Positions 19,248-28,035 of a stretch of DNA of 64,000 nt are shown one piece after another (within the stretch, counting starts at the first letter, position 1; each line of letters begins with the position of its first letter). The notes beneath the pieces were generated by a model, which worked only from the letters and a program-made list of their open reading frames with translations, did not search any database and was not told the origin of the DNA. Made by a program: the position numbers and the translations under genes. This stretch comes from Bryobacter aggregatus MPL3 (GTDB lineage: Bacteria; Acidobacteriota; Terriglobia; Bryobacterales; Bryobacteraceae), in NCBI RefSeq assembly GCF_000702445.1, contig NZ_JNIF01000003.1, positions 1,612,001-1,676,000 on the forward strand, read 5' to 3'.

Positions 19248-20231
19248 ACCAAGAATTCTTAGCTTATGGCCACGAGAATGCGCGCGTCAAGTTCAGGTTG
19301 TTTAGCCCTCGAGCCGCTGATGGTTTGGGCAAGTGGTGCGCATGCCCTGTCAACCGGAGATGATCCGATGAACGAGAAGTCGCCACGGCCTCTGTCTCGA
19401 TTGCTCCTGGATCACGCGCGATTCGCCAATGGACAGCTAGCCGGCGACTTCGCCAGAAGTGGAGCACCCGTGCCCGCGCTGCGAAAATTGAAGGGAAGCA
19501 CGCTGTATGCTCCTGATTCCAAAAGCATCACTTTAGGTGGATTCCGTCATTGCGAGCGCGATGTCCAGGCATACCCTTGCCATCGTTGGATCGTCGAAGC
19601 CTCGTGTTGAGAATCAGGAAATCGCGCCCGGTGTGGCCCAAGAACACGTTGTGGTTTTTCCTACCGGCGCGACATCGCAGTTTGCGCCTCAGAAATTCCA
19701 AGCGATGCCGAAAGGTCGAAGCGCGTACACTGGTCGAGCGACTCGACCCTAAACCGGCGGTTTTCGTGGACTCTCCGATCGATCTCGCGGCGATCGTTCT
19801 ACCGCCATAGCCCGGTGCGGAGGATTGCTTTGCCGTGTTGGACCAACAAGCAGCGATGCGGACGAAGGCTGCGCAAGTTGGCGCACTCGGCTCCCCATGG
19901 GCATGCAAGATTCTGCTCGGCCCAAACTACATGGCCACGCCAGAGCACTTTTTCGGCCCCTTGGACAGGAATGCCGGCATGAACCCTGGCAGGATTTCAC
20001 GGTGCTTATGAAATGGACCACCAGCCAGGGCCGATAGTGTGCTTTTTCGAAAGAAAGTAACGATGGCTCGCGTAATATACCCCGATCAAAATCCATGCTC
20101 AATCACGCGCGATGCGGAGGTTGAGCGATGATTCCCGAACAGTCGAGAGTAGGACGGTTTCAATTCTGGAGTTGCATCGACAGTCTGATGCCGCTCGCGT
20201 GTTCGGGGCGGAATATGAGGGCAAATACGAA
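19248..20231. other. gene-poor kilobase, nothing recognised
   Basis: The stretch has only short open frames on both strands that cover one another and match no family I recognise. One frame near 19810-20000 could be read as a degraded coding region, but no domain emerges. It may hold eroded genes. Confidence 0.4.
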
Positions 20232-20254
20232 GAGCCTCCCAGGAGGGGAGGCTC
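20232..20254 (-). terminator. hairpin terminator of the 231-residue protein gene
   Basis: Nine-base inverted arms GAGCCTCCC (20232-20240) and GGGAGGCTC (20246-20254) with a five-base loop, 30 bases beyond the stop codon at 20285. On the minus strand it is followed by a moderately T-rich stretch. Confidence 0.55.
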
Positions 20255-20284
20255 AGACTTGCATTCGAATTTGATATCGATCGA

Positions 20285-20980
20285 CTAAAGACTGGAACTG
20301 GAGCTGGAGCGCACTCGACCGGCGCCGAGGAGTCTCAGATCGCTGTCGGTGAGGCTGTCATGACGTTCGTCGAAAACCTTCCAGAGTTCGTCTTTTCCAG
20401 ATACGAGCAGGTCGGTTCCGGCTTCAGCCCACTTGCCCAGATTCTCCATGCGGCTCTCGCCAAGATCCACCAGTTCGGCAATCTTGAGATTGTAATGGTC
20501 GACGCGGTAGTAGGCGTAAGCTGCGGCCTTGAACGCATTGAGCCAGTCCTGACAGGAGATTTCACCTGATCCGGAATCGGCCTGATTCAGTTTCCGGAGA
20601 GCGGCGTCGAGTTCCTGATAGGCAGCCTTCTGCTTTGTGATGTTGGAATCGATCTTTGTCGCCAATTCAGACAAGGACTTGGACATGAACTTTGCGTTCA
20701 CTGCGCTGGCAGACTCGCCTTCGGCTTTGAAAACACCCGCCTTGAGGCGCTTTTGACGGATCTTGGCGCTGATCTTGTCGACTCCAAAGCTGAGCACACT
20801 CCCAACCAAGGGAACTCTTCCGGCGAGAAACCGGATCGCCATGGTGGGCGACTTGCGCATCATCTTGCGGCCGGTAAATCGAGCGCTCGTCTGGAGGCGG
20901 CTGGTGAAGTTGTGGCTGTTCCGCCAGGCGGCGGCTTCCGCCTCCTCCATGATCTGGTTGAATTCATCTTGGCTTGGCAT
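20285..20980 (-). CDS. hypothetical protein with serine tail
   Basis: 231 residues, not recognised. The N-terminal region is basic and helical (SARFTGRKMMRKSPTMAIRF), followed by a hydrophobic stretch LAGRVPLVGSVLSFGVDKIS near residues 55-75, which could be membrane-associated. A helical middle region follows, and the tail is RVRSSSSSSL. The start is ATG 20980; a GTG at 20995 is possible. The gene stands alone between gene-poor DNA and the TonB receptor, with its own hairpin downstream. Confidence 0.5.
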   Translation of the reverse strand: MPSQDEFNQIMEEAEAAAWRNSHNFTSRLQTSARFTGRKMMRKSPTMAIRFLAGRVPLVGSVLSFGVDKISAKIRQKRLKAGVFKAEGESASAVNAKFMSKSLSELATKIDSNITKQKAAYQELDAALRKLNQADSGSGEISCQDWLNAFKAAAYAYYRVDHYNLKIAELVDLGESRMENLGKWAEAGTDLLVSGKDELWKVFDERHDSLTDSDLRLLGAGRVRSSSSSSL

Positions 20981-21165
20981 TGTGTGGGTACGCACAGCTT
21001 ATCACTGCCATGGAGAAAGCAACTACAAGCCCAAAGAAAAGGCACTAGCGATTGATTCAGATCGATTAAGAAATTTATGAAAAAACAAATAACCTAAGGC
21101 ATTTCACCTATTCACCCTAGAGCCATCCGTCTAGAAAAAACAAAAATATTCATGGCCAGATTGTT

Positions 21166-21199
21166 ACGAATTGGACGGGCGCTCGCCCGTCCAATTCGT
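21166..21199 (-). terminator. long perfect hairpin after the TonB receptor gene
   Basis: Sixteen-base perfect arms (21166-21181 and 21184-21199) with a two-base spacer, just beyond the receptor stop codon. No long T tract follows on the minus strand, so it may be a terminator or a 3' stabilising hairpin. Confidence 0.55.
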
Positions 21200-21207
21200 T
21201 GCATGTG

Positions 21208-24200
21208 CTAGAACGCGAAGCGGAGACCGAGTTCGACCACTCGCGGGGCGCTCACCGAGGTGATTTTTCCGAAGGTGGTTGTATTCAACTGCGTCGTGTC
21301 CGGGTTGTTCAGATTCGCGTGGTTGAACAGATTGTAGAACGAGGCCCGGAATTCAAGACGCCGGCGCTCCGTAAAGCGGAGTTGCTTTTGCAGTGCCAGG
21401 TCGGTGTTCCAGGTGCCAGGACCACGCATGAAGCCGATGCCTGTATTGCCGAAAGTTCCGGGGGCGTTTTGCGCGAAAGCGGCCGGGTTGAACCAGGCGC
21501 TCATCTGGTCCTGACGGCTGCGGTCGCCGGAAAGGTGCCAGTTGCCGATGACGTCCGCCGTGTCGCCGCCAATGGCGCTGAGGGAATTGTCACGGCCGGC
21601 GCGGATGGTGAGCGGCGATCCACTGACCGCATTGGCGATGCCGCTCAACTGCCAGCCACCAATCGTGTAGCGCTGCCATTTGGGAGAGCCTGCATTCGCA
21701 AACGGCAGATCCCACATCGCCGAGACGATGAAGTTGTGCGTTCGATCGAGGCCAAGCGGACCGTAGTCCGATTGGTAGTTGTAGGGATTGCGCGGGCCGT
21801 TGCTGCCTTCGCCATTTGAGACGTTCACGCCCATCGCCTTGGACCAGGTGTAGGAGCCGAGGACACTGAAGCCTTTCGCATATCGACGGTTCATCACCAC
21901 TTGCATCGCATTGTAGTTGGAGCTGAAGGCGCTGAGCGTGTTGTTGATCTGACCGAACTGCGGGTAGAGACGGCGGGTCTGGGTGTTCGCAATCGTGGAC
22001 TGGCCGGGGATGTATTGCGCAAAGTTCGATTCGACCGTCGAGAAGAGGTTCACCGAGGAGCTGCCGATGTAGTTTAGTTCGAGCGCAGTTCCTTTTCCGA
22101 TCGCCTGTTGCAGCGAGAGGCTCCATTGGTAATCGGACTGCGTCTTGAAGGGTAGGCTCCAGGTGGTTTCGTTCGCGGTGGGAACGAAGTCGGCATTTTT
22201 GAGGTTGGCGCCCGAGGGACGCGGGAAGGGGCTAACGCCGTTGAAGGGCGCATTGGCGAAGATGTTGTAGGCATCGCCGCTGACAACGGTGAGATCGGTG
22301 GTGTAAGGCTGGATCAGCGTAAAGCGGTTGAGGCTGATGCCACGGGTCATCGGGACGAAGTACTTGCCACCGCCGAGGCGGATGGAAGTTTTGCCGTCGC
22401 CGAAGACGTCCCAGGCGATGCCGAGACGCGGCGCGATGTTATTCCAGCGGCTGCCGACCACACTCTGCGGGACGTTGGGGTCGCCTGCGAAGAGCAGTCC
22501 TTGCGGGGCCTTGGGGAAGAGCTGCGATTGCTTGCCGGGGGCGAAGAGCATCATCTGGCCGTCTTCAGAGACATAGCCGTTGTAGGGTTCCCAACGGACG
22601 CCGATGTTGAGGGTGACGCGGCGGCTGAGCCGGAAGTCGTCGTGTGCAAAGAGGGCCGGGAGATTCTGGCGCACGCGCGAGGTGAGTCCGGTGACCTGGC
22701 GGTAGGAGTTGAATTTGCCGAGCAGGAAGTCGGCTGCGGCGTTGCCCGATTGCGCGCCGGTGAATTGGATGTTGCCGCCGGACTGCCAGTTCTGCAGCTC
22801 ATTGACGCGGTTGCGGTAATACTCAAAGCCGAAGCTCATCGAGTGTCGGCCTTTGTTCCAGGACAGCGTGTTGTTGATGTGGGTGGTGGGCATGATGTCA
22901 CGCGTGGGCGCGCCGGTACCGGCCGAGACAAAGCCCGAGATGCCGAGAACCGATTCGGGCGTGAGTCCGAAGCCGGTGTTGATGTTGGCAATGCTGATGG
23001 GCAAGCCGAGCCCGGTGAGCGAGAAGTCCTTGCGGGTGAGGAGGCCGAAAGCGCTGCGGACATAGCTCATGCGGAAGGAGTTGACGAGCGACGGCGAGAA
23101 GATGTGGTCTTCGCCGAGAGTGTAGTTCTGGAAGCGGGTGGGGAGATCGCAGAGCCAATCGGCAGCAACGCTCGCGCAGGGTTGCACTTGCGGGACGTCG
23201 TTATAGAAGGCGCGGAAGTTGATCTTGTCCTTTTCGCTAATGGTGTAATCGAGGCGGCCGATGATCTGGTTCTGGTCGAGACGGTTGCCGCTGGGCGCGA
23301 AGCTGTAGAAGTTGGTGGCGTCGTTGGCGCGCGGGAGGTATTTCGCCATGAAGGTGTTGGCAAAGGGGCGGATGCGACTGGCCGGGATCTGGTTGTTGGG
23401 GAAGACGGCGCCGGGATTGTCGGGGTCGCGGATGACGGTGCTTTGGCCGGAGAAGTTGCCGAGACGCTCGGCATCGTTCAAGGTGCGGTAGCGGGTGTCG
23501 CTGGGGGTGCCGCGGGTCTTGGTTCCCTGGTAGCCGAAGAAGAAGAATAGTTTGTTTTTGACGATGGGGCCACCGAAGGTGCCGCCGTATTGGTTGCGTT
23601 TGAAGTCTGCGCGCTTGGCAGCAAAGAAGTAGCGGGCATCGAGTTGGGTGTTGCGAATGAACTCGAAGGCGGAGCCGTGGAATTCATTGGTTCCGGAGCG
23701 GGTGACGGCCGAAACCGAGGAGGTGCCGCGGCCGAAGGCGGCCGAGTAGTTGCGGGTGGTGGTGGTGAATTCCTGGAGAGCGTCGGGATTGGGATACTCG
23801 TTCGCAATCGAGTAGAAGGAGTTCATGTTGTAGCCACCATCGAGCGTGAAGTTCATGTCGATGTTACGGCCGCCGGAAGTGCTGAAGGTGGACTGCGTCG
23901 CGCCGAATTGGCCGCCGGTGCCTGCGTTAACGACGCCGGGCAAGAGGGCGACGAGTTGGAGAGCGTTGCGGCCATTGAGGGGCAGTTGCTCGATGCGCTT
24001 GCTGTCCATGAGTTGGGAGACGGAACTGGTGGAGGTGACGACGGGCGGAGGCGTGCCTTCGACCTCGACGGTCTCGCTGACGCTGCCGATTTCGAGTTTG
24101 GGACGCACGGTGAGCTGCTGACCGACGGTGAGTTGGAGAGGACCGAGATGGAGTTCGCGAAAGCCTTGGGCGGTGACGTTGATCGAGTATTCGCCGCGGG

Positions 24201-24411
24201 GAAGATCGATGAAATTGAAGAAGCCTTCGGCGCTGCTTTGGGTATGCCGCGTTTCACCGGTTTGGGTGTTTCGTAGGACGAGGTTGGCGCCGGGTAGAGC
24301 GGCTTGGGTGGAGTCGGTAACGGTTCCATTGATGGAGCCGTTGACTTGCGCCAGCAACATTGCTGGCAGAAATATCGCTAAGTATAGACTACAGAGTCTA
24401 AATATGTTCAT
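21208..24411 (-). CDS. Oar-like TonB-dependent outer-membrane receptor
   Basis: 1067 residues. After a signal peptide (about 1-24), residues about 25-105 form a carboxypeptidase-regulatory-like beta domain (NGSINGTVTDSTQAALPGAN, TGETRHTQSSAEGFF, LPRGEYSI). A plug-like region (MDSKRIEQLPLNGRNALQLV) and a long beta-barrel follow. The protein ends in FAF, the aromatic C-terminus typical of outer-membrane barrels. This is the Oar/CarboxypepD_reg type abundant in Acidobacteriota, thought to take up large substrates with TonB energy. An AGGAGGG stretch just before the ATG at 24411 fixes the start; longer versions upstream are poor. The ECF sigma gene lies upstream on the same strand but is separated by about 570 bases. 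Confidence 0.9.
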   Translation of the reverse strand: MNIFRLCSLYLAIFLPAMLLAQVNGSINGTVTDSTQAALPGANLVLRNTQTGETRHTQSSAEGFFNFIDLPRGEYSINVTAQGFRELHLGPLQLTVGQQLTVRPKLEIGSVSETVEVEGTPPPVVTSTSSVSQLMDSKRIEQLPLNGRNALQLVALLPGVVNAGTGGQFGATQSTFSTSGGRNIDMNFTLDGGYNMNSFYSIANEYPNPDALQEFTTTTRNYSAAFGRGTSSVSAVTRSGTNEFHGSAFEFIRNTQLDARYFFAAKRADFKRNQYGGTFGGPIVKNKLFFFFGYQGTKTRGTPSDTRYRTLNDAERLGNFSGQSTVIRDPDNPGAVFPNNQIPASRIRPFANTFMAKYLPRANDATNFYSFAPSGNRLDQNQIIGRLDYTISEKDKINFRAFYNDVPQVQPCASVAADWLCDLPTRFQNYTLGEDHIFSPSLVNSFRMSYVRSAFGLLTRKDFSLTGLGLPISIANINTGFGLTPESVLGISGFVSAGTGAPTRDIMPTTHINNTLSWNKGRHSMSFGFEYYRNRVNELQNWQSGGNIQFTGAQSGNAAADFLLGKFNSYRQVTGLTSRVRQNLPALFAHDDFRLSRRVTLNIGVRWEPYNGYVSEDGQMMLFAPGKQSQLFPKAPQGLLFAGDPNVPQSVVGSRWNNIAPRLGIAWDVFGDGKTSIRLGGGKYFVPMTRGISLNRFTLIQPYTTDLTVVSGDAYNIFANAPFNGVSPFPRPSGANLKNADFVPTANETTWSLPFKTQSDYQWSLSLQQAIGKGTALELNYIGSSSVNLFSTVESNFAQYIPGQSTIANTQTRRLYPQFGQINNTLSAFSSNYNAMQVVMNRRYAKGFSVLGSYTWSKAMGVNVSNGEGSNGPRNPYNYQSDYGPLGLDRTHNFIVSAMWDLPFANAGSPKWQRYTIGGWQLSGIANAVSGSPLTIRAGRDNSLSAIGGDTADVIGNWHLSGDRSRQDQMSAWFNPAAFAQNAPGTFGNTGIGFMRGPGTWNTDLALQKQLRFTERRRLEFRASFYNLFNHANLNNPDTTQLNTTTFGKITSVSAPRVVELGLRFAF

Positions 24412-24761
24412 GATGCCCTCCTGAAGAGCAACTGCAGATTCTTGCTGGGACAATATCACATTCGAGGGGCAGGTTCTTCGTTGGAGGCCACAGAATTGCT
24501 TCATTTAAGGTCGCCTGGAAACCTCTTAAGCAATTGAAAATAATTGAGATATTTGCTCGGTAGTTTTATCCCTTCGTTTTTGGTGTCTAGGTGAGTTTTG
24601 GGATCGGAGGGCGACGAGACATCTACTGCTTATTTCAGTTGATCTCCTCCGGAGGGTGCTGCAGCAGGAGTGCAAGAGGATTTTCTGGGAAATCCATTTA
24701 GGAATCGGTGACCGGGTTGCGAGTGTTTCGCGAGTTGGAGATCACGCCGTGCGGGCTCTTG
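24412..24761. other. 350-base gap between receptor and small membrane protein gene
   Basis: Contains the receptor's ribosome-binding site and an A+T-rich stretch around 24530-24560 that could hold its promoter. No gene is recognised. Confidence 0.4.
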
Positions 24762-24986
24762 TTAGAGCACGCCACTCAAACGCGAGGCTGCCTGGAGCAC
24801 GGCCGACAAGTAGAGACACAGGACGGCCAAAGCGGCACAATCGACCAGCCTCAAGCTTTGTGGAGCCTGCCTGAGCGTCATTTTCGAATGGCAGCGCGCG
24901 CGAACTCGCTTCTCCCAATCGGCGCTGGGTTTGACAGTTCGCAAGTTGGCCAAGCGTTCAATCACTTGATCTTCGCGATTCGTCAT
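24762..24986 (-). CDS. small membrane protein, possible anti-sigma partner
   Basis: 74 residues with a charged N-terminal part (MTNREDQVIERLANLRTVKP) and one hydrophobic segment near residues 47-65. Its start overlaps the sigma factor stop as ATGA. Short membrane proteins coupled to ECF sigma genes are often anti-sigma factors, but no zinc-binding HxxxCxxC motif is visible, so the assignment is inference from position. Confidence 0.6.
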   Translation of the reverse strand: MTNREDQVIERLANLRTVKPSADWEKRVRARCHSKMTLRQAPQSLRLVDCAALAVLCLYLSAVLQAASRLSGVL

Positions 24987-25576
24987 TGGATCACCTCATT
25001 CGAAAGGATGCCGCTAGGCAGTTCCTGGTCCTTCAATCGTTGCGCGAGTAGGGCGCGAGCGCGACTCAGGCGTTGGCGCAGGGCTTCCGGGGAGACGCCA
25101 CAGACGAGGGCGGCATCTAAGGGGCGCAGGCCTTCATAGCCAACCAGCAAGAGGACTTCCCGGTATTTGGGCGGCAACTCCATGAGAGCTGTTTCGAGCC
25201 GCTGTTCCAATTCATCGACAACCGCTAAGTCGAGCGGCGAGGACGGGGCGCCGCTTTGGCATAAGGATATCCAATCGCGCGCTTCAGCTTGTTCGCGGGA
25301 TCTGGAACGGTAGTCGCTGAGGAACAAGTTGCGTGCGACGGTGAAGAGCCAGGGTCCGAGCCGGGTGTCGGGGGCGAGCGTCTTTCCGTTGGAGACCAAT
25401 CGCAACCAGGTTTCTTCCAGTAAATCCTCGGCAGCGCTGCGGTTTCTTGTCATGCGCAGGAGGAAGTTGAAGAGGCGCAAGTTATAGGCATCGTAGATCG
25501 CGTCAAAAGCACGGACATCACCAGCCCGCAACTGTTGGACAAGCGCGACTTCCTGTTCTCGCTCCATAGGAAGCAT
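24983..25576 (-). CDS. ECF-type sigma-70 factor
   Basis: About 197 residues with the two ECF regions. Region 2 includes AGDVRAFDAIYDAYNLRLF, TRNRSAAEDLLEETWLRL and a WLFTVARNLFLSDYRSR stretch. Region 4 includes LMELPPKYREVLLLVGYEGL followed by AALVCGVSPEALRQRLSRAR, the helix-turn-helix for -35 recognition. Starts at 25576 or 25567 are both possible. It is transcribed away from the membrane protein gene at 25675, across a palindromic region. Confidence 0.9.
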   Translation of the reverse strand: MLPMEREQEVALVQQLRAGDVRAFDAIYDAYNLRLFNFLLRMTRNRSAAEDLLEETWLRLVSNGKTLAPDTRLGPWLFTVARNLFLSDYRSRSREQAEARDWISLCQSGAPSSPLDLAVVDELEQRLETALMELPPKYREVLLLVGYEGLRPLDAALVCGVSPEALRQRLSRARALLAQRLKDQELPSGILSNEVIQ

Positions 25577-25594
25577 AACGCCAACCAAGCTTGT

Positions 25595-25654
25595 TCGTGA
25601 CAGCTGTCACGAGTTGCGGCTTGCGGCGTTATTCCCAAGTGTAGTCACTGTGAC
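25595..25654. promoter_or_regulatory. palindrome pair between sigma factor and membrane protein genes
   Basis: A perfect 18-base palindrome, TCGTGACAGCTGTCACGA, lies at 25595-25612. A second, GTCACTGTGAC, lies at 25644-25654, with centres about 45 bases apart. Both contain TGTCAC/GTGACA. They occupy most of the 98-base intergenic region, so a dimeric regulator acting on both divergent genes is likely. Confidence 0.6.
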
Positions 25655-25674
25655 AACAAGTAAGGAGAATCGAT

Positions 25675-26013
25675 ATGCGTGGAATTGTTGGAGCGAGCAT
25701 GGCTTCGCTTTTGGGTTTACTGATTTGCGTGGCGCCGACCCTGGTTGGCGTCTGGTATGCGATTCGGCCGAGCGAGCGGGGGTTGGCGCTGATGAAGCCG
25801 CTGACGCTGGCCGCCACGTTTTCGGCGCTCTGTGGACTTGTCTTGGCGATTGCGAATGGCGCTCTCGTTGCCAGCACATTGGCCGATATAAATCTGGCGG
25901 GCGTCCGGCTGATAGGAGCCGTTCTGTCGGAAGGGCTTGCGCCAGTGGTAGCGTCGTTTGCCTGCCTGACCGTCGCGTGGGCGTGTGTGGCGATCGGGAC
26001 GCGGCGGCTTTAG
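25675..26013 (+). CDS. small integral membrane protein, unknown
   Basis: 112 residues with three hydrophobic segments (about 7-28, 43-65 and 82-106) and a short basic tail GTRRL. The sequence is not recognised beyond a general resemblance to small MotA/TolQ-like membrane proteins, which I do not rely on. The AAGGAG before the ATG is strong. It is divergent from the ECF sigma gene and may be in its regulon, or share a repressor via the palindromes. Confidence 0.7.
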   Translation: MRGIVGASMASLLGLLICVAPTLVGVWYAIRPSERGLALMKPLTLAATFSALCGLVLAIANGALVASTLADINLAGVRLIGAVLSEGLAPVVASFACLTVAWACVAIGTRRL

Positions 26014-26216
26014 CGACGAGCGGCCGCTGGCGGACTGATGGGGGCGCCTTCGCTATTGTCAATCCGCCCGAAGTGTCAAAATTTCGTGAGCCTGTTGCAG
26101 AATCGTGCAACCAATAACTGGAGCGAACCGAGAACTGCAACGCAAACATTTCACTTTGTCCGCTCCGGCCTCCGTCTCTGATCCTATTGCCTGGTAAATA
26201 TCCATCTGCATCTCAG

Positions 26217-27080
26217 CTAATATTGATCCCGATTCCTGTCTCTGAAGATCTGTTGGATTTCGGAAATCGAACGCACAGCTCCCTCAGTGATAATTCCAAA
26301 TTCCACAGGAAACTGCATTTCGGGCTTTCTGGGCTTCGTAAAATGGGCATCCTGATCTAATTCCAATACTCTCTCGGACGCCCAGGCCAGTGCCCACGGT
26401 ATCTCAAAAGTCGATTCTGCTTCCACTCTTTTGAACCACTCAAGATAACGTTCATACTGAATCGCCCTAGAGCCGGAGATCAACCAAGTTGAGTTGCTAA
26501 ATTTAATAATCATTAGCATGCAGCAGGTAGTTTGTGAAATAGAAACACACGCGTAATCGGCAAGCTCTGGAACTTCGACCGTAAATCTACCACGAAGCGA
26601 AATAGGATCGATCCGCACTTCAAACTGATGATCTCCCACACTACTCTGCGCATAGGCCAATGACTTCGTCGATACCCCGGCCGGAAAAATAGGTGAGGTC
26701 GACGAACGAATTCGATATTGAACCCGATCACCCACGGATAATGAGCGCTCGCCAATTTTACAATCGGAGACTGGGTACCGATGTCGCTCATGAATGCTCA
26801 CATATCGAAATGCTCCGCTTGGGTCGCGTCGTCGCAATAACGGCTCAATGACGGACCGCTCCGGCGACGTAGTCGGTACGATGACACTCTTTTCGCTGTG
26901 GAGGTTAGCGATAGAAACAATGACATGAAGCTTTTCGGCAGGGAATAGCACTGGATAAGCGCTTTGGGCTTCCGCTGATATCATTTGATCTGCTAGCAAT
27001 CGAGAAAATCCAACACAGTCATTCTGTGTTCCCGGGCTTAGCTGTTGGAGGGCCAGGGCAAACCAGAGGGAGAAGATCAT
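26217..27080 (-). CDS. secreted hypothetical protein, paralogue 1
   Basis: 287 residues with a short hydrophobic N-terminus (MIFSLWFALALQQL). It is related to the next protein upstream. The shared layout has a Cys-containing start, a beta-rich middle, then the signature VEVPELADYACV, which matches AEAELVDYTCV in the partner, and a region with a MIIKFSNSTWLI block aligned with FAIVNLEGRHLL. No database family is recognised. The coding region is A+T-rich compared with the window. It is coupled to the upstream gene by an ATGA overlap (27077-27080) and ends the three-gene operon. Confidence 0.65.
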   Translation of the reverse strand: MIFSLWFALALQQLSPGTQNDCVGFSRLLADQMISAEAQSAYPVLFPAEKLHVIVSIANLHSEKSVIVPTTSPERSVIEPLLRRRDPSGAFRYVSIHERHRYPVSDCKIGERSLSVGDRVQYRIRSSTSPIFPAGVSTKSLAYAQSSVGDHQFEVRIDPISLRGRFTVEVPELADYACVSISQTTCCMLMIIKFSNSTWLISGSRAIQYERYLEWFKRVEAESTFEIPWALAWASERVLELDQDAHFTKPRKPEMQFPVEFGIITEGAVRSISEIQQIFRDRNRDQY

Positions 27081-28027
27081 GGACGAAAGCGCTTTCTCGA
27101 TTCCTGATACGTCTCCTCAATCCACTTCGAGTCGTGAGTGAAAGTCGAGGACTGCACAATTAACTGCTTGAGTGAAATAGACTCGCTCGACCGCGAGATC
27201 CGGAACCTCGTATCTGGCGGCACTTCTGTAAGCACCAAGCTATTGCGCTCAATGAGGAACCTGGATGCTAGCGCAGACTTCTCCCGGTGATAGTCCCGGA
27301 CTGCTGCCTGATAACCAATCGTATGCCCTGCCCCAACTGCTGCCAAGAGGAGATGGCGTCCCTCGAGATTTACGATTGCGAAGGGCTGACAGAACTTCCT
27401 TGGGTCTTGGACCATTTTGCCTTTCTCCATATAGGTCCGCACCACCTCTCGATCAACACAGGTATAATCGACAAGCTCTGCTTCCGCAACCTGGTAATAT
27501 CCTTCTACCCGAAAGCGCCCAAGATGAAAGATATAGAGCTGCTCCCCTGCATTTCTACTGGCTGTCGCGATATATCGTGTGGCATCAATCTCGCCTTCCA
27601 GGAGTCGATCCGGAAACCACGCCAAGTTGAACTCCTTGGTTTCACCAGGCAGAATCAAGATTGTATCTGGCAAGCAGAATGGCTTGTCACCTTCTTTACG
27701 GGGTTGATGGTATACAGACCGATACGCATATTTGTGCTCAGCTTCATTCCAAGTCCGTGTTGGACTTTCGATGAGCATTCCCGTGTAGCTTTTTAAGTTT
27801 GGAATTTGAAGAGCCACACCGGCTTGATTCGTCACTGCTATCACAGGAGCGAGCAACTGACCAGGTAGTAAGGGTTGATTCCGAAGCTCCGTTCGCCAGT
27901 TCAAGCCTTTTTGCTCCATCAAATCCTGGAACTGGCGGCATTGGGGAGTGAAGTCTTGACCGTGTGCCGCCTGGTACGTACACCAGATGAGCAAAACAGC
28001 GCGTACGTGAAAAGAAGATGTATTCAT
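27077..28027 (-). CDS. secreted hypothetical protein, paralogue 2
   Basis: 316 residues with a signal-like N-terminus (MNTSSFHVRAVLLIWCTYQA). The middle carries an ILPGETKEFNLAWFPDRLLE block and a beta-rich region, then EAELVDYTCV as in the neighbour. The LPGE...W...L pattern recalls Ig-like beta-sandwich domains such as the BsuPI proteinase-inhibitor fold, but this is weak. The gene is eight bases downstream of the metzincin-like gene, so a protease-associated role is a reasonable hypothesis. Confidence 0.65.
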   Translation of the reverse strand: MNTSSFHVRAVLLIWCTYQAAHGQDFTPQCRQFQDLMEQKGLNWRTELRNQPLLPGQLLAPVIAVTNQAGVALQIPNLKSYTGMLIESPTRTWNEAEHKYAYRSVYHQPRKEGDKPFCLPDTILILPGETKEFNLAWFPDRLLEGEIDATRYIATASRNAGEQLYIFHLGRFRVEGYYQVAEAELVDYTCVDREVVRTYMEKGKMVQDPRKFCQPFAIVNLEGRHLLLAAVGAGHTIGYQAAVRDYHREKSALASRFLIERNSLVLTEVPPDTRFRISRSSESISLKQLIVQSSTFTHDSKWIEETYQESRKRFRP

Positions 28028-28035
28028 AAGAGACC

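Noticed and set aside
21166-21199. CRISPR or attachment site reading of the 16-base hairpin
   Set aside because: It is single, with no spacers or repeats, so a terminator is simpler.
22501-23550. 349-codon plus-strand frame inside the TonB receptor
   Set aside because: Antisense to a strong receptor gene and made of Glu/Gly/Ala-rich shadow sequence.
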